The notes under the pieces were generated by a model. The model was not told where the DNA came from, made no database searches, and was given only the letters and a program-made list of their open reading frames with translations. Below are positions 54,361 through 64,000 of a stretch of 64,000 nt of DNA, piece after piece. The stretch covers positions 1,302,001-1,366,000 of the forward strand of contig JAVHKY010000038.1 of the NCBI GenBank assembly GCA_035079385.1, written 5' to 3'. How positions within the stretch are numbered: the first letter of the stretch is position 1; each line of letters begins with the position of its first letter. The DNA comes from Aspidiotus rigidus. Lineage: Eukaryota > Arthropoda > Insecta > Hemiptera > Diaspididae. The translations under genes were made by a program, and so were the position numbers.

Positions 54361-54777
54361 CACCGTTTTTCGGTTTTCCGCTGTCGCCCAGAATAGGGCC
54401 TCCCATTTTCGAACTAAATATCCGACCGTACTTCGGTGGATATGCGCGTCTTGCGTAGCCTTCTCTCCTTCCTTCGCGTCCTCGACCAAACTGTCATACT
54501 CATCTTCGAGCCAGTTCTTAACCGGGTTTGCACTCGGTACGACAGACTCAGGTAACAATTTCCCAAAAACCGCGTCAAAAATGGCGCGACTCTCAGGGTG
54601 ATCGTTCATTTGGTCGAATCGATATTCAACCTGTTCCGTCAATGGCTTCTCCCATTTGGACAAGCCGACTCTGCTTCGTTGCAGCATAGCCGCACGCTTC
54701 CGTTGCCAAACGGCAACTTCTTCCGCAGTCGCTTTTCTATAAACGACCGGCATAGTATCGAGAATTCGAAAATCCAA
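54361..54777 (-). CDS. Coherent ORF with start, unknown family
   Basis: Starts at ATG 54777 (a second Met at codon 9, MPVVYRKATAEEVAVW, may be the true start). Runs through RSRVGLSKWEKPLTEQVEYR, GKLLPESVVPSANPVKNW and HRSTVGYLVRKWEALFW, until it enters the inverted-repeat element near 54350 and continues only as element-derived codons. Intronless and GC-richer than the flanks, like 53527-53895 on the other side of the insertion. The two could be parts of one interrupted gene; this is inference. Confidence 0.4.
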
Positions 54778-54799
54778 GATACAAAAACAAATTAAATAT

Positions 54800-57732
54800 T
54801 TTCAAAAATTCTTTTACAAGATACAATTTAAAAATTGTAGTTTTTGCTACTAAAATCGGTTTCTAAACAAACAGACTATCAAGCAACATGTTCCATGAAA
54901 AAATGAACTGAAGAGAAAGTGGACAATACACCACACATGTAACAATGAATGTCGCTCATTTTCACGATAAGTATAAAAGAAAATGATAAAAAATTCTTCA
55001 TTTGTAGATGCTATAGAACATGAATCAAGTAGGTACCTAAGTTAAAATTTTAGTGGGGAAACTTGAACAATTATTTTTCAAAACTTCATTGATCAGGACG
55101 TATAAAACACAAATTAAACCAGTAGAGGAATACATTTCCTACAAAATAGACTGTTTAAAAGTTACCCTAGGTCCAACCGTTGGCCTACAAACTTCGTTTA
55201 AGTACTTAGGCATGCAATAATGTTAACTTTGTGAGAGGGTTACTTAGCACCGCATAAAATTTATTTCCAATATTAGTCAAATTTATTGATGAAAAAAACG
55301 AAATTATCAATTTTTCAACTCAATTTAAGAACAATTATGGCATTTCACATTCTCAACGGCAGAATAACCATGTGTATTCAAAATATGTCTCGCTAAATTT
55401 GATTTATTTGAAGTGACTTAGGAACATGAAGCACATTTCTTTTCCATCGCTGCATTTGAGTTTATCAAATTACAATAAAACCAGATAGCATATGGGGCTA
55501 GACCAGAAAGGAGACAAGTACAAGAAAAAGCGAGACAGGATAAGACGAGAATGAAAAATTTGAAGTCACGTCACTCCTCAGGTGCTTTTGCGATTGCCTC
55601 GACAGGATCGCTGACGCGCTATCGACGCTATGTTAAAATTTGGTACCCTGAAAACGTTGAGATGATTCAACAGTCGTTTTACACGTATTCTGATGAGGGA
55701 AAAAATTGGGAAGATCTCCTCTAAACTTCACTATATGAAAGGAAATTTTATGGGGAATAAATTTTATTCTTTTCACTTTTTCGAGAAATCAATACAATTT
55801 AGTGTCAACTCTCCATAAGAGCCTGTATTAAAGTGCTGAAGATTGACCGCAGCAATTTTGTATGTGCGGCAAAACCAACAAACTAGCGAAGTTAGCGATC
55901 TCGTGTTTTCAAAGGGTCTGTAGTGAAAACCTTCATGGTCATAAACGCGCTCATATATTTTTCTTCTGTATTTTCTTTCAGTTTGTAAATTTTATACGTA
56001 TCAGATCGAAGTATTTTATATGTATTTGAATTATTTCCCCCCCCCCCTCCCCCCTCTCTCCATCATACAACAAAAATGAGAGTTTCTGAGATCGAATTTG
56101 GAAAGCTTTTTTATTTTTAGTTTTTGGCAATGTATCATTTTGCACATACAACGTAGTGTACATACCAAATTAATTATTCTAGTATATTAGGCAATGTTTG
56201 TAACGATTTTTTTTTTAAACTTCTGATAAATGAATAAAATCTTGTTATAATTTATTGTTGACGAAAAATGGAAATATAAATAGTTCAAAATAAAATGACT
56301 GAAATTTGTTCAAATATCAAGTTAGCTAGAATGTATTTGAAAACCAGAAATATTCCCATGAGTACTAAACATTATGAAAACGCTTTCCTGTCGAGCAGTG
56401 CAGTGTAGCCAAAAGAATTTAAAGAGGAAAAAGCGTCGACTTCAAGAAGATGGCGGTCAATTATATACCTTTGTGTAAAAAAAAAAATGGGAGTAAGGGA
56501 CAAAATTTGGTACTTTATGTCGGAGAAAATGAAAATAATACGATGCATAAAAACAAAAGTTTCTGTTCATAATTGAAATTGTGGCACGACAAATAAGGAA
56601 AACAGAAGATGAAGTCTTATTCATTCATAACAACAATAACAACAATCCTCTATAACTTGCATAAAATTCAGTAAGGTACTTTTAATGAAATATGAACGGA
56701 AAATGGTACATTTCTGCGAATTTTTAGGCTACCAAAAATCGTCTATTTTTGTACACCTATTTTTAGCGGACATTTTTGTTTTCCGTGAGCTATAACCGCT
56801 TTTGAAAAGCGTACCTCACATTTTTTGAAACTTGTCACGCGTATTATCGGTTAAATTTTCCTTTTCTCTACTGTCTACGTTAAATTCATAAAACATGTAA
56901 TTTCAAATTTGTATCAAAAATTTACAGTACATTCTGCAGCAATTGAAAATTGTGTACTCTGATCAACTAGTTTGTTTTAGTTCTATGCAAGAACACATAA
57001 TATTTTAACTCTCCTCTACATACAGTGAATTACTAGGTAACTGGCTTACTTTATTCTTATACATTGGGAGAAACTCACTGAAAGACCTGGGATGTCATGG
57101 TGACGCATACAAGAAAATTAGGTTTGCCTTTTAAAGAAATGCGAATAACAATTCACAAAGATAAGGAAGGAAAATATGAAAAAAAGTTTAAATAATAGTT
57201 GAAATTCTGTTAAAGTCAAGTAGGTAGACATACCAATACGTGTTGAGTTGTTTTACTAGATAGAAATTTCTTCTTCTTTAGTTCACTAACAACACCTTTC
57301 ATATTCTCTATTTTTTTATCTCTTCTTCAAAGATACAATATTACTTTCCTTTGTTTGAAAACTGTAGTTTTCAAGAAATCTCATTTCATTCATTTGAAAA
57401 AATAATCAAATTTGCCTCACAAAAAGGAAAACAAAACAACGTCCTGAACAAAAAAAAATGTTCAAATTCAATGAATAACTTCAATAACTAATATTTAACA
57501 CATTCCTATCCATTTCTATTTTTTTTTCTGCCTTCTTTTAATTTCAATCAGAGGGATAGGGAATTATGTATCTAATCAATTATTCAACTGAGAATAATTT
57601 TCAAAGATTAATTTTGATCTCAAGTTATAAATGCCTGAAGTATAAACAATTGATACATTTGAAATAATCATCTAAATATTTGCATTAATCAATCCTACTT
57701 TTTGAAATAATATCAATCGTTTTTTTAAATAC
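54800..57732. other. Gene-free AT-rich region
   Basis: No ORF with coding character. C-run at 56038-56052, an A-run near 56480, and poly(T) near 56201. No structured RNA recognised. Confidence 0.5.
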
Positions 57733-57910
57733 CTAAGTTTGAAGATCTTGATGATACATTCTGATGAACAGTTCCCCTTCGGGATGATTCTGCATAACTT
57801 CTCTTCAAAGGACTGCTTGATGCTACTGGGGATACTGACGATTGAGACGATTGAGACGTATTAAGTAGTTGAGGAGATGAAATATCCGGAATAGAATCAT
57901 CCATTTCCCT
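57733..57910 (-). CDS. Candidate Ser-rich internal exon
   Basis: A TTTGCAG acceptor at about 57911 and an AG|GTATTT donor at about 57732 enclose one open frame: MDDSIPDISSPQLLNTSQSS followed by SVSPVASSSPLKRSY and SSRRGTVHQ. Low-complexity, serine-rich, disordered. Neighbouring exons were not found, so support is weak. Confidence 0.3.
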
Positions 57911-57939
57911 GCAAATTAGTAATTTAAATATATACATTA

Positions 57940-59245
57940 CAAATATATCAAGATTCCTAACTCACATTTGTTCTCAAAAACTATTTTCAGGCAACCCTTT
58001 TAAATGTCTACTCTTTGCGGGCAGCTCTCCCTATGTATTGTTGTGTTAGTAAGAAGGTAAAGCAAGCCCATAAGTCAATAGAATTATGTACTGCAGACAA
58101 TCTGCATTGTCATCACATTCATCAAACAAATTCACCGCAATCATTCATTTGCAAAATTACATGATAGGGAAACAGTCTCGATTGCAAATAGAATCTTCTA
58201 CATTTTCACCAATCAAATCTAAATTATCAAACTGAAACAATAAAGAGGAAATGATGATCATAAAGTATAAATACTTACAATGTAGGCTCAATTACTTCAA
58301 AACTTCCCTTTTTTCATTATGACCACTTCTGATAAAGCATCAGTAGTGAAGCGTCCATCTCATTGAATGTTGAAACTTTCAGATTACAAATAGGTAGCTA
58401 TGTATTGGCTCTTATCAAATTCAAAAATATTATTCCAAACATGACGAGGCAATCGCGACAGCACCGGAGCAGTTACCATACTAACAATTTTTTGTTGTTT
58501 GTTGTGGTATCAATGTTGTTCCGTGTTCGTCGCACTGCGTTGTGTATATGTGATCGTTTGACCATCGTCATCGTCATACTGTACCGCTTGTATCGTATTT
58601 TTGAAAGAAATTAGTCGTTCGTATTCATTAACTTCGTCAAACACGTCGTGTACCAACTTTAAGCGTATGAAATAAGTTAGATCATTTGTTGAAGTATTTT
58701 TAATGAAATTGCCACCAATAACACAAGTAGTATTTTATAAATAATGAGAAAGTTGACGAAAATAAGACGAAAGTTGTAGGTGTAAAAATGTTTAGGTACA
58801 AATGAATTGAGAGCACCTTTTGAGATTTTTTGGTAGGTACCTAAATGAAAACGTATAAACTAGAAATGTAACTAAGTGTCTTTGTATAACGTGTTAGTTG
58901 AAGAAACAAGAAAACAAATTACACAATTGAAAATAAAAATTAAAAATAAAGGTATGAGAATCACCAATGTAGGTAACAGACTTAAAGATAGGTAGCACGC
59001 AGTTGTGTCATTACATTTAAACATGAAACGGGTACATCTACTCAATGAGCGCGTATAATATAATGAATAATAGTATTTCATCAATCACGCAATAAAATTA
59101 AAGTAATAATTATGAAAATATGACAAATTGACAAGGGTAACAATTAATTACCTCTCACTTAGGTACTATTAAAAATCAGTACGAGTGGTCGAATCCGGTA
59201 TGGATATTCTCAACAACCTGAACTTTAGGGTCTTTTAAAGATTGA
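57940..59245. other. No supported gene
   Basis: Short ORFs only, without motifs. Downstream flank of the MULE gene. Confidence 0.45.
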
Positions 59246-60022
59246 CTAATACCTATATAAGATTTCATTCCTTGTAGGTTTCTCAAGACCGCAGGATTTC
59301 TTACTTCTTTTCTTCTTTGTTGAAAACAATCTTCTTTGTTGTTTCTCTACATTTTTATTAACTGGTTCACACTTAGACTTTTCAGTTTGAAGAAATCTGT
59401 TTGTTTTAACCTTTTCTAAACACCGGTCGATGATTTTACTTACTTCAATCTTAAGTTCTTCACTGTAATGATGAACAGGAGAGAAATATTCCAATAATGT
59501 TGAAATTTTGGAACGTATACCTAAATTATTATCAATATCCAATGAAGGGTCATTATTATTGAAGAATGGTTCTAAAGTATGAATATCTTCTGTATTCCTC
59601 TCATCAGCATCCATATTCTGTTCAAAATTATCAAATATCTCAGTTTCATCCATGGGGGTTGCTTCTTTTGAAATGAATGTAACACAGGCATGAATATGCT
59701 TACATATGTTGCTTTTATTTATATAATCAACGCATGCACAAGAAAATGTGTGAACACATATTTTTGGCTCACACTTCTCACATATCATTAAGCAGTCATT
59801 GTTACATATTTCAATTTTATCATGCAGCAGTTCAACCTCATATGTTTCTTTTGATGAAGAAGACTCAACTACCCATGTATTCATAAGCGCATTCTCGTGT
59901 TGTACTAGCAATTCTTTCGCTCTCTCATGGCTCTTTACAATATTTTTGGCATTACTTGGTCGCTCATTTTTGACCAGCTTTCTTAGCCGTTTGAAGAGAC
60001 AATCACGGGTATATTTTATAAG
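59246..60022 (-). CDS. MULE transposase, C-terminal part with SWIM zinc finger
   Basis: Continues the frame broken by the Penelope insertion: immediately after the target duplication the codons give TRDCLFKRLRKLVKN, then HERAKELLVQHENAL. The SWIM-type CxC...CxH motif follows (HTFSCACVDYINKSNICKH), as is usual behind MULE transposase domains. The tail is Lys/Arg-rich and ends near KPTRNEILYRY. The frame is open to the stop at 59246. Without the insertion it joins 62403 in frame. Confidence 0.8.
   Translation of the reverse strand, partial: LIKYTRDCLFKRLRKLVKNERPSNAKNIVKSHERAKELLVQHENALMNTWVVESSSSKETYEVELLHDKIEICNNDCLMICEKCEPKICVHTFSCACVDYINKSNICKHIHACVTFISKEATPMDETEIFDNFEQNMDADERNTEDIHTLEPFFNNNDPSLDIDNNLGIRSKISTLLEYFSPVHHYSEELKIEVSKIIDRCLEKVKTNRFLQTEKSKCEPVNKNVEKQQRRLFSTKKKRSKKSCGLEKPTRNEILYRY
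60011..60022. other. Target-site duplication of the Penelope-like element, left
   Basis: atattttataag, repeated exactly at 62391-62402. It marks both borders of the 2368-bp insertion. Confidence 0.9.
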
Positions 60023-60092
60023 ATAATAAAAGGACTTGTCCAGACGAATATATCATAAACACAATAATGAGCTTGAAAGCACTGTCGTCTTA

Positions 60093-60137
<45 letters not shown>

Positions 60138-60153
60138 TACTTATACGACGATC

Positions 60154-60187
60154 GACGTTCCGAACGTACACACGTTCTTCTTCAGGA
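60154..60187 (-). ncRNA. Hammerhead-like motif in the 3' region of the Penelope-like element
   Basis: Read on the minus strand: cctgaaga, a perfect short stem gaacgt-gtgt-acgttc, then ggaacgtc. The order equals CUGAUGA-stem II-GAAAC of hammerhead ribozymes found in Penelope-like elements, but two core positions differ (CUGAAGA, GGAAC). Activity is therefore doubtful; structural relationship likely. Confidence 0.5.
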
Positions 60188-60276
60188 TCGATAAATACTA
60201 CAATGAGTAAAGCTATTAACAGGAACAAAACGGAGTAGCAGCACAGGGAGCGTGAAAGAACAAGAAAGAAAGTAGA

Positions 60277-62274
60277 TTACTCACGATTATTATACGAGTA
60301 AATCGCTGGCGAATAAAAGTTACTAATCCTGTAGCTGTCGGTTTTAAAGTTTATACTGTCCTTACATTTCATAATTTCTATCGCTTCACGAATTTTTCTT
60401 TTCCTATCATGCTTTTCGAAGCAACAAATGGACGCATTTTCAAAATCAAAAAGATGTCCCTCACCATGAGAGTGCTCACATAAGGCCGTACATTTTTGTT
60501 TAAGTTTTACATCACTTTTATGTTGACTTATTCTACAACGAAGCAACTGTCTCGTTTCGCCAATATAATGAGAATCACAATTACTACAAGGAATATCATA
60601 GACTAGGCCTGAGCACTCTCTTTGGGCAAATTTATCTTTAACTTTAGTGAAAAATCGATTATTTCTGTTGATAGTACTGAACGTTACGTTAAATCTAGAG
60701 TCAAGGCTCATAAGGAGCTTCTTTATCATAATACTGGGGGTACCAATGAAAGGAATAGAAAAAAATGTTTTCCTTTCAGTATTTACGTTATTCAAAAGGG
60801 GGGAGGGGTTAGTTACGTTAGAATATATAATAGAATTAATGAAAGTGTCCGGATAATTATTATATTTAAGTAAATTACTAAATTCTACTTTAAGGTCATC
60901 ATGATACTGAGGGTCTGAAATACTAAGTCTATTCTTAAAAATGTTTCTGGCGGTATTAACTTTAAAATGAAACGGCTGATTAGAATGAAAATTAATAATT
61001 CGACCAGTGTATGTCGGTTTTTTGTAGTGTTTAAATTTAAGAGTAAGGTCTTGATTCTTAACGATAGTTACATCCAGGAAATTGATCGCGTTACTCTTTT
61101 CTTTTTCTAAAGTAAAACAAAGACGGTCATGAAAACTGTTCAACGATTCGAAAACACTGTCAAGGAGGTCAGGATTCAAAATAAACAAACTATCGTCGAC
61201 ATACTTAAATAAACAAGTAAAATTGTAACTATTTTTCAGCGTCATAAATAATTTGTCAAGAACTAGCTCCGCAACAATAGGCGATAAAGGGTTGCCCATT
61301 GCCATACCTTCGATTTGCGAGTAGAACTTGCCTTGATAGCAACAATATCCCTTCTCTAAACAAAACTTCAAGGCTTTTAGAAACATCTCTTTGTTGATGG
61401 AGGTGAACGAGAGGATGTCCTGCCATCTCTCATCAACCGTCTGGATCGCCAAGGTAATCGGAATATTGGTGAATAAAGAAACCGCGTCAAACGAAACCAT
61501 AATATCGTCTTCTCGCACATCAATTTTCCCCAACTCCTCTATGAGATGGCCAGAGCTGCGGATGTTGATAGAGTCGTCACCTATGTATCCTAGGATTCTC
61601 GAAAGAAATTTCGACAGATTGTAGGTAGGAGCTCCAATGAACGATGTAACCGGCCGAAGCGGGACATTTGTTTTGTGGACCTTGGGCAAGCCGTAAAAAC
61701 GCGGAGCAGTCCCTGTGTAGGTTGTGAGAGAAGACTTGAGCTCTGCCTCAATTAACTTTTTCTCAAATAACTCCTTCACTAACGCGTTGTTCTCTCTCTG
61801 GATTGAGGAGGTAGGATCGTCAGCCAGACATTTGTAAGTGGCTGGGTCATCCAACAGTTGATGTATCTTTTGCTCATACTCCTCTTTTTCCATTATTACC
61901 GTGGTATTGCCCTTGTCTGCTTTGAGAATGAATAAATTTTGATTATCGTTCAGAAAGGATTTCGTGTTATTGAGATCCTTTTTGGCGATAAACTTATCCT
62001 CCCTCTTTTTGCGAAAATTAGTTTTATTCAATTTTCTGAGTAAGCCTGCCACCCGTAGTCTTACCTCAGTTTTCCGTTCATCCGATGTCCTAGCCTGCGA
62101 AATTATATGTTCAGCATCAGCAATGAAATTATCAACGGGTGGTTTTGCGTTCTTATGAGCAAAATTTGGACCCAATTGCAGCACTTTCTTGACGGAGGGA
62201 GGGATGTCTTTGTTTGTGAGATTGACTATCCAGTTGGATGGGAGGGAAGGATATACTTTTTTATGTTTTCCCAT
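60277..62274 (-). CDS. Penelope-like reverse transcriptase with GIY-YIG endonuclease
   Basis: 665 codons, no stops. Motifs in order: LKADKGNTTVIM (about 113-124), YGLPKVHKTNVPLRPVTS with the Penelope-specific region, motif A FDAVSLFTNIP, motif B GMAMGNPLSPIVAEL, motif C YVDD (KYVDDSLFIL), then a linker and GIY-YIG: LVYDIPCSNCDSHYIGETRQ with the downstream Arg (RCRISQHKSD) and the CCHH-like Cys/His residues (CSNC, CTALCEHSHGEGH). The protein nicks target DNA and primes reverse transcription. The ATG at 62274 is the first in frame; the frame is open upstream to the terminal repeat. Length is near the short end for the family, but all catalytic blocks are present. Confidence 0.93.
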   Translation of the reverse strand: MGKHKKVYPSLPSNWIVNLTNKDIPPSVKKVLQLGPNFAHKNAKPPVDNFIADAEHIISQARTSDERKTEVRLRVAGLLRKLNKTNFRKKREDKFIAKKDLNNTKSFLNDNQNLFILKADKGNTTVIMEKEEYEQKIHQLLDDPATYKCLADDPTSSIQRENNALVKELFEKKLIEAELKSSLTTYTGTAPRFYGLPKVHKTNVPLRPVTSFIGAPTYNLSKFLSRILGYIGDDSINIRSSGHLIEELGKIDVREDDIMVSFDAVSLFTNIPITLAIQTVDERWQDILSFTSINKEMFLKALKFCLEKGYCCYQGKFYSQIEGMAMGNPLSPIVAELVLDKLFMTLKNSYNFTCLFKYVDDSLFILNPDLLDSVFESLNSFHDRLCFTLEKEKSNAINFLDVTIVKNQDLTLKFKHYKKPTYTGRIINFHSNQPFHFKVNTARNIFKNRLSISDPQYHDDLKVEFSNLLKYNNYPDTFINSIIYSNVTNPSPLLNNVNTERKTFFSIPFIGTPSIMIKKLLMSLDSRFNVTFSTINRNNRFFTKVKDKFAQRECSGLVYDIPCSNCDSHYIGETRQLLRCRISQHKSDVKLKQKCTALCEHSHGEGHLFDFENASICCFEKHDRKRKIREAIEIMKCKDSINFKTDSYRISNFYSPAIYSYNNRE

Positions 62275-62390
62275 TAAAGCATCAAACTTCTTGACATGGA
62301 CCTCCTTTTTCTTAACATCTGATCGTCGTATAAGTAATAAAAAAAAAAATTTTTTAAGACGACAGTGCTTTCAAGCTCATTATTGTGTTT

Positions 62391-62402
62391 ATATTTTATA
62401 AG
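62391..62402. other. Target-site duplication of the Penelope-like element, right
   Basis: atattttataag, identical to 60011-60022. Confidence 0.9.
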
Positions 62403-63402
62403 CGCATCAATACACTTATCCAAGCGTTTATTTTTTCTTCTATGAAGATAAAAGTATTTGAGAATTTTGTGTAGGGCTTCTGATCTCATATTTGTATTTA
62501 TCCCACAATTTTTCCGGAAACAATATGCCCAAACTTTTTGTCTGGCAACATATTCTTTCTGAAAATACTGACCAAAAGAACGTGTTTCATCGTCAGCCAT
62601 CACCATTTCCATGAAGCCTTTTAGTAGCACTTGAAACTCTTGAATCTTGGTGGCTTGTAATAAAATTTTTAAAGCCTTATGAACCAAAGCCCTCTTCTCA
62701 ACATTTTTTATTTTACTCTGCAAATTTTCTCGCCAGTTACAATCAATATGCCAAATGCATAGTAGTCTATTTGGTACTTCACCCATTACTGATTTCCAAG
62801 CATTATAAAATGCATCATCATCATCCGACATGAATACTTTTGGCTTTATGACATTTATATCATCAAGTTCCTTCATTTTTCTAAAAAAAATTGACCAAGT
62901 GTTTGTATCTTTACGATTTGAAACACAGTATGCAACTGGTATTCCAGAACTATACTCATCAACAACAACTAAAGAAGTCAGATGGAAATCATATTGATTT
63001 GTACCATGAGTGCTGTCAATGCATATTATATTGCCACCAAATTTAGCAAGCATCTCTCTTTGAAATGCATTGGATATAATGAGTAAGATATCTTCATTTT
63101 TTAATCCAATAGTTGCTTCATCATCAGAACATTCAACTTGACGCTTGTAGTATATAACAGGATTTAGAGAAGGTTCATTCAAAGCACTCACTTTAGAACA
63201 CCAAATATCCACGCTGATACCATCATTGAGGTGCGAACGCGTAGAATCTAAATTAAAATCCCTTACAATGTTCCGCAAATCTTGTTTTGTAGTTGTGGCA
63301 ATAGCTCCATAAATGTCTGACACTTGATCACGAATGCTATCAAGAATATGGGAAAATAGTACGCCAGATTTGATTTGCCATAAAAAACATGGAAATATTT
63401 TG
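62403..63402 (-). CDS. MULE transposase, catalytic part (exon 3)
   Basis: Opens at a TCTCAATAG acceptor (about 63403) with KIFPCFLWQIKSGV, then HILDSIRDQVSDIYGA. The MULE DDE core shows ICIDSTHGTNQYDFHLTSLV (first Asp), RKDTNTWSIFF, VFMSDDDDAFYNAWKSV (second Asp) and the CIWHIDCNW Cys-x-x-His segment. Ends at the target duplication in DALIKY, where the Penelope-like element cuts the gene. The visible ORF extends 129 bp further into the element by chance (62274). Apart from the insertion it appears intact. Confidence 0.85.
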
Positions 63403-63448
63403 CTATTGAGAAAGTATGGAAATGAATCATGAAAAAAATTATAGGTAC

Positions 63449-63803
63449 CTAGGTACAGTAGTTAAATTCTTGAGCATACCAGCAATTGCAGCTCGTTCAT
63501 CTTTTGTTAGGTTTAATCTTCCAATATTCTCTCTGTCGTGCCCAACATGAGACTTGATGGACTGCACAGCTACTTTTCCTTTTTCCTCTTTATATTTGAT
63601 CATTGAAGGACAAGAACCATTTATTTTATTGGAGCCTTGACTCTTCAGCATTTTCTTGCGATTTTCACGTTCATTAAAGAACCCATCACGATGACAATAA
63701 TATTCCTTTCTCTTTACACCTTTCTTGTTATTTCTTGCACTACGATTACAAACATATGTCCAATGATTATCACACTCAATGGTTTTCTTCCATTCAGTAA
63801 AAT
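63449..63803 (-). CDS. MULE transposase, N-terminal exon 2 (FLYWCH/FAR1-like DNA-binding region)
   Basis: Follows a TTTTCCTTAG acceptor: FTEWKKTIECDNHWTYVCNR, then KRKEYYCHRDG and a Cys-Pro-Ser block (NGSCPSMIKYKEEKGKVAVQ), SHVGHD. The Cys/His spacing is that of the WRKY-GCM/FLYWCH-like zinc domains in front of MULE transposases. A phase-2 donor AG|GTACCT at 63448 joins to 63402 across a very short 46-bp intron; the short length is a caveat. Confidence 0.65.
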
Positions 63804-63914
63804 CTAAGGAAAATATAGCACATTCAGATACAAAATGAAGTGATGAGTTCCGAATGCTCATTAATATAGGCTATGATATTTCTTCAGGACATGAAATTTC
63901 CGTTTTATATTTAC

Positions 63915-64000
63915 CAGTAACTGACTCAAAGGTAAGATACTCCTCTTCAATGGTTTCATTATGGATGGTAGAAAGATGTTTTGTCAAACTTTCTCGATTG
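63915..64000 (-). CDS. MULE transposase, exon 1, cut by the window edge
   Basis: Minus-strand frame NRESLTKHLSTIHNETIEEE resembles the end of a C2H2 zinc finger. Donor at 63914 (ctg|gtaaat) and acceptor at 63804 define a 111-bp intron, and phase 1 joins ESVTG to DFTEWKK. The start lies beyond position 64000. Confidence 0.6.

Larger units (their letters stand above)
60023..62390 (-). mobile_element. Intact Penelope-like element with inverted termini
   Basis: 2368 bp bounded by a 12-bp duplication and inserted in a MULE gene. The termini are inverted copies of each other: ataaacacaataatgag through ttatacgacgatc at 60055-60153 and, reversed, at 62310-62392. The left one includes a poly(T) run (60102-60135) and lies inside a further 32-bp tail. 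One uninterrupted ORF fills most of the element. On the minus strand the 3' region contains a hammerhead-like segment near 60154-60187. Confidence 0.9.

Noticed and set aside
60016..60228. Lysine-run ORF on the minus strand
   Set aside because: Produced by the poly(T) tract at 60102-60135 in the terminal repeat of the Penelope-like element.
62274..62402. C-terminal 43 codons of the MULE catalytic ORF as annotated to 62274
   Set aside because: This stretch is Penelope terminal sequence read by chance; the true MULE frame continues at 60022 after the target duplication.

Overview
The window looks like a transposon-dense, AT-rich stretch of an arthropod nuclear genome, most likely an insect. 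A hemipteran is possible but cannot be established from sequence alone. The evidence is spliceable exons with GT/AG borders and conserved phase, microsatellites and homopolymer runs, and many eukaryotic mobile elements: Ty3/gypsy, Penelope-like, R4/Dong, MULE, piggyBac, Helitron and a SINE-like insert. There are no bacterial operons, rRNA genes or CRISPR arrays. Few protein-coding segments are convincing host genes.

Layout. 1-9.6 kb is essentially gene-free; it holds one arm of a 1.2 kb inverted repeat and two long hairpins. 9.6-12.4 kb holds debris of a transposase-like gene, an LTR-like end and a Helitron N-terminal fragment. 12.4-16 kb and 19.4-21.2 kb carry two copies of a 1.6-1.7 kb segment with tandem copies of a small secreted-protein exon; a diverged two-exon relative lies at 15.2-15.8 kb. 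At 16.3-18.8 kb an R4/Dong-type retrotransposon sits in the Asn-codon repeat of a retroelement accessory gene. 21-25.1 kb is a patchwork of unrecognised ORF fragments, including a P-loop-like segment. 25.4-26.1 kb has piggyBac and CCHC fragments.

26.7-32.2 kb is a small split gene whose first intron contains a young, complete Ty3/gypsy element (27146-32205) with apparently identical 317-bp LTRs and a 5-bp target duplication. 32.4-33.6 kb is a Helitron fragment cut off by an env-bearing element (33.6-36.3 kb). That element carries an env-like ORF and a downstream accessory ORF, possibly spliced and with weak exonuclease-like motifs. The accessory ORF recurs at 16.3 and 50.6 kb. 36.5-37.7 kb is a clean five-exon gene of unknown function. 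38-42 kb holds an OTU-protease remnant and two unrecognised exons. 42.3-47.7 kb holds a hairpin, a broken ORF and a 0.45 kb direct repeat. 47.7-49.0 kb is the second arm of the inverted repeat, interrupted by a 162-bp SINE-like insert with a hammerhead-like core. 49.4-51.5 kb contains piggyBac and a second accessory-gene copy. 52.1-53.5 kb is the 3' part of a multi-exon gene. 53.5-54.8 kb contains two coherent ORFs separated by an inverted-repeat element with hammerhead-like ends. 59.2-64 kb is a MULE transposase gene on the minus strand, split by an intact Penelope-like element (60023-62390) with an exact 12-bp target duplication.

The elements do not form one pathway. Their interest lies in the nesting, which gives relative ages, and in three candidates for something little described: the env element's accessory gene, the hammerhead-bearing inverted-end Penelope-type units, and the tandemly duplicated secreted-protein exon family. 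Exon joins were inferred by eye from splice consensus and reading phase; none is supported here by transcript data.
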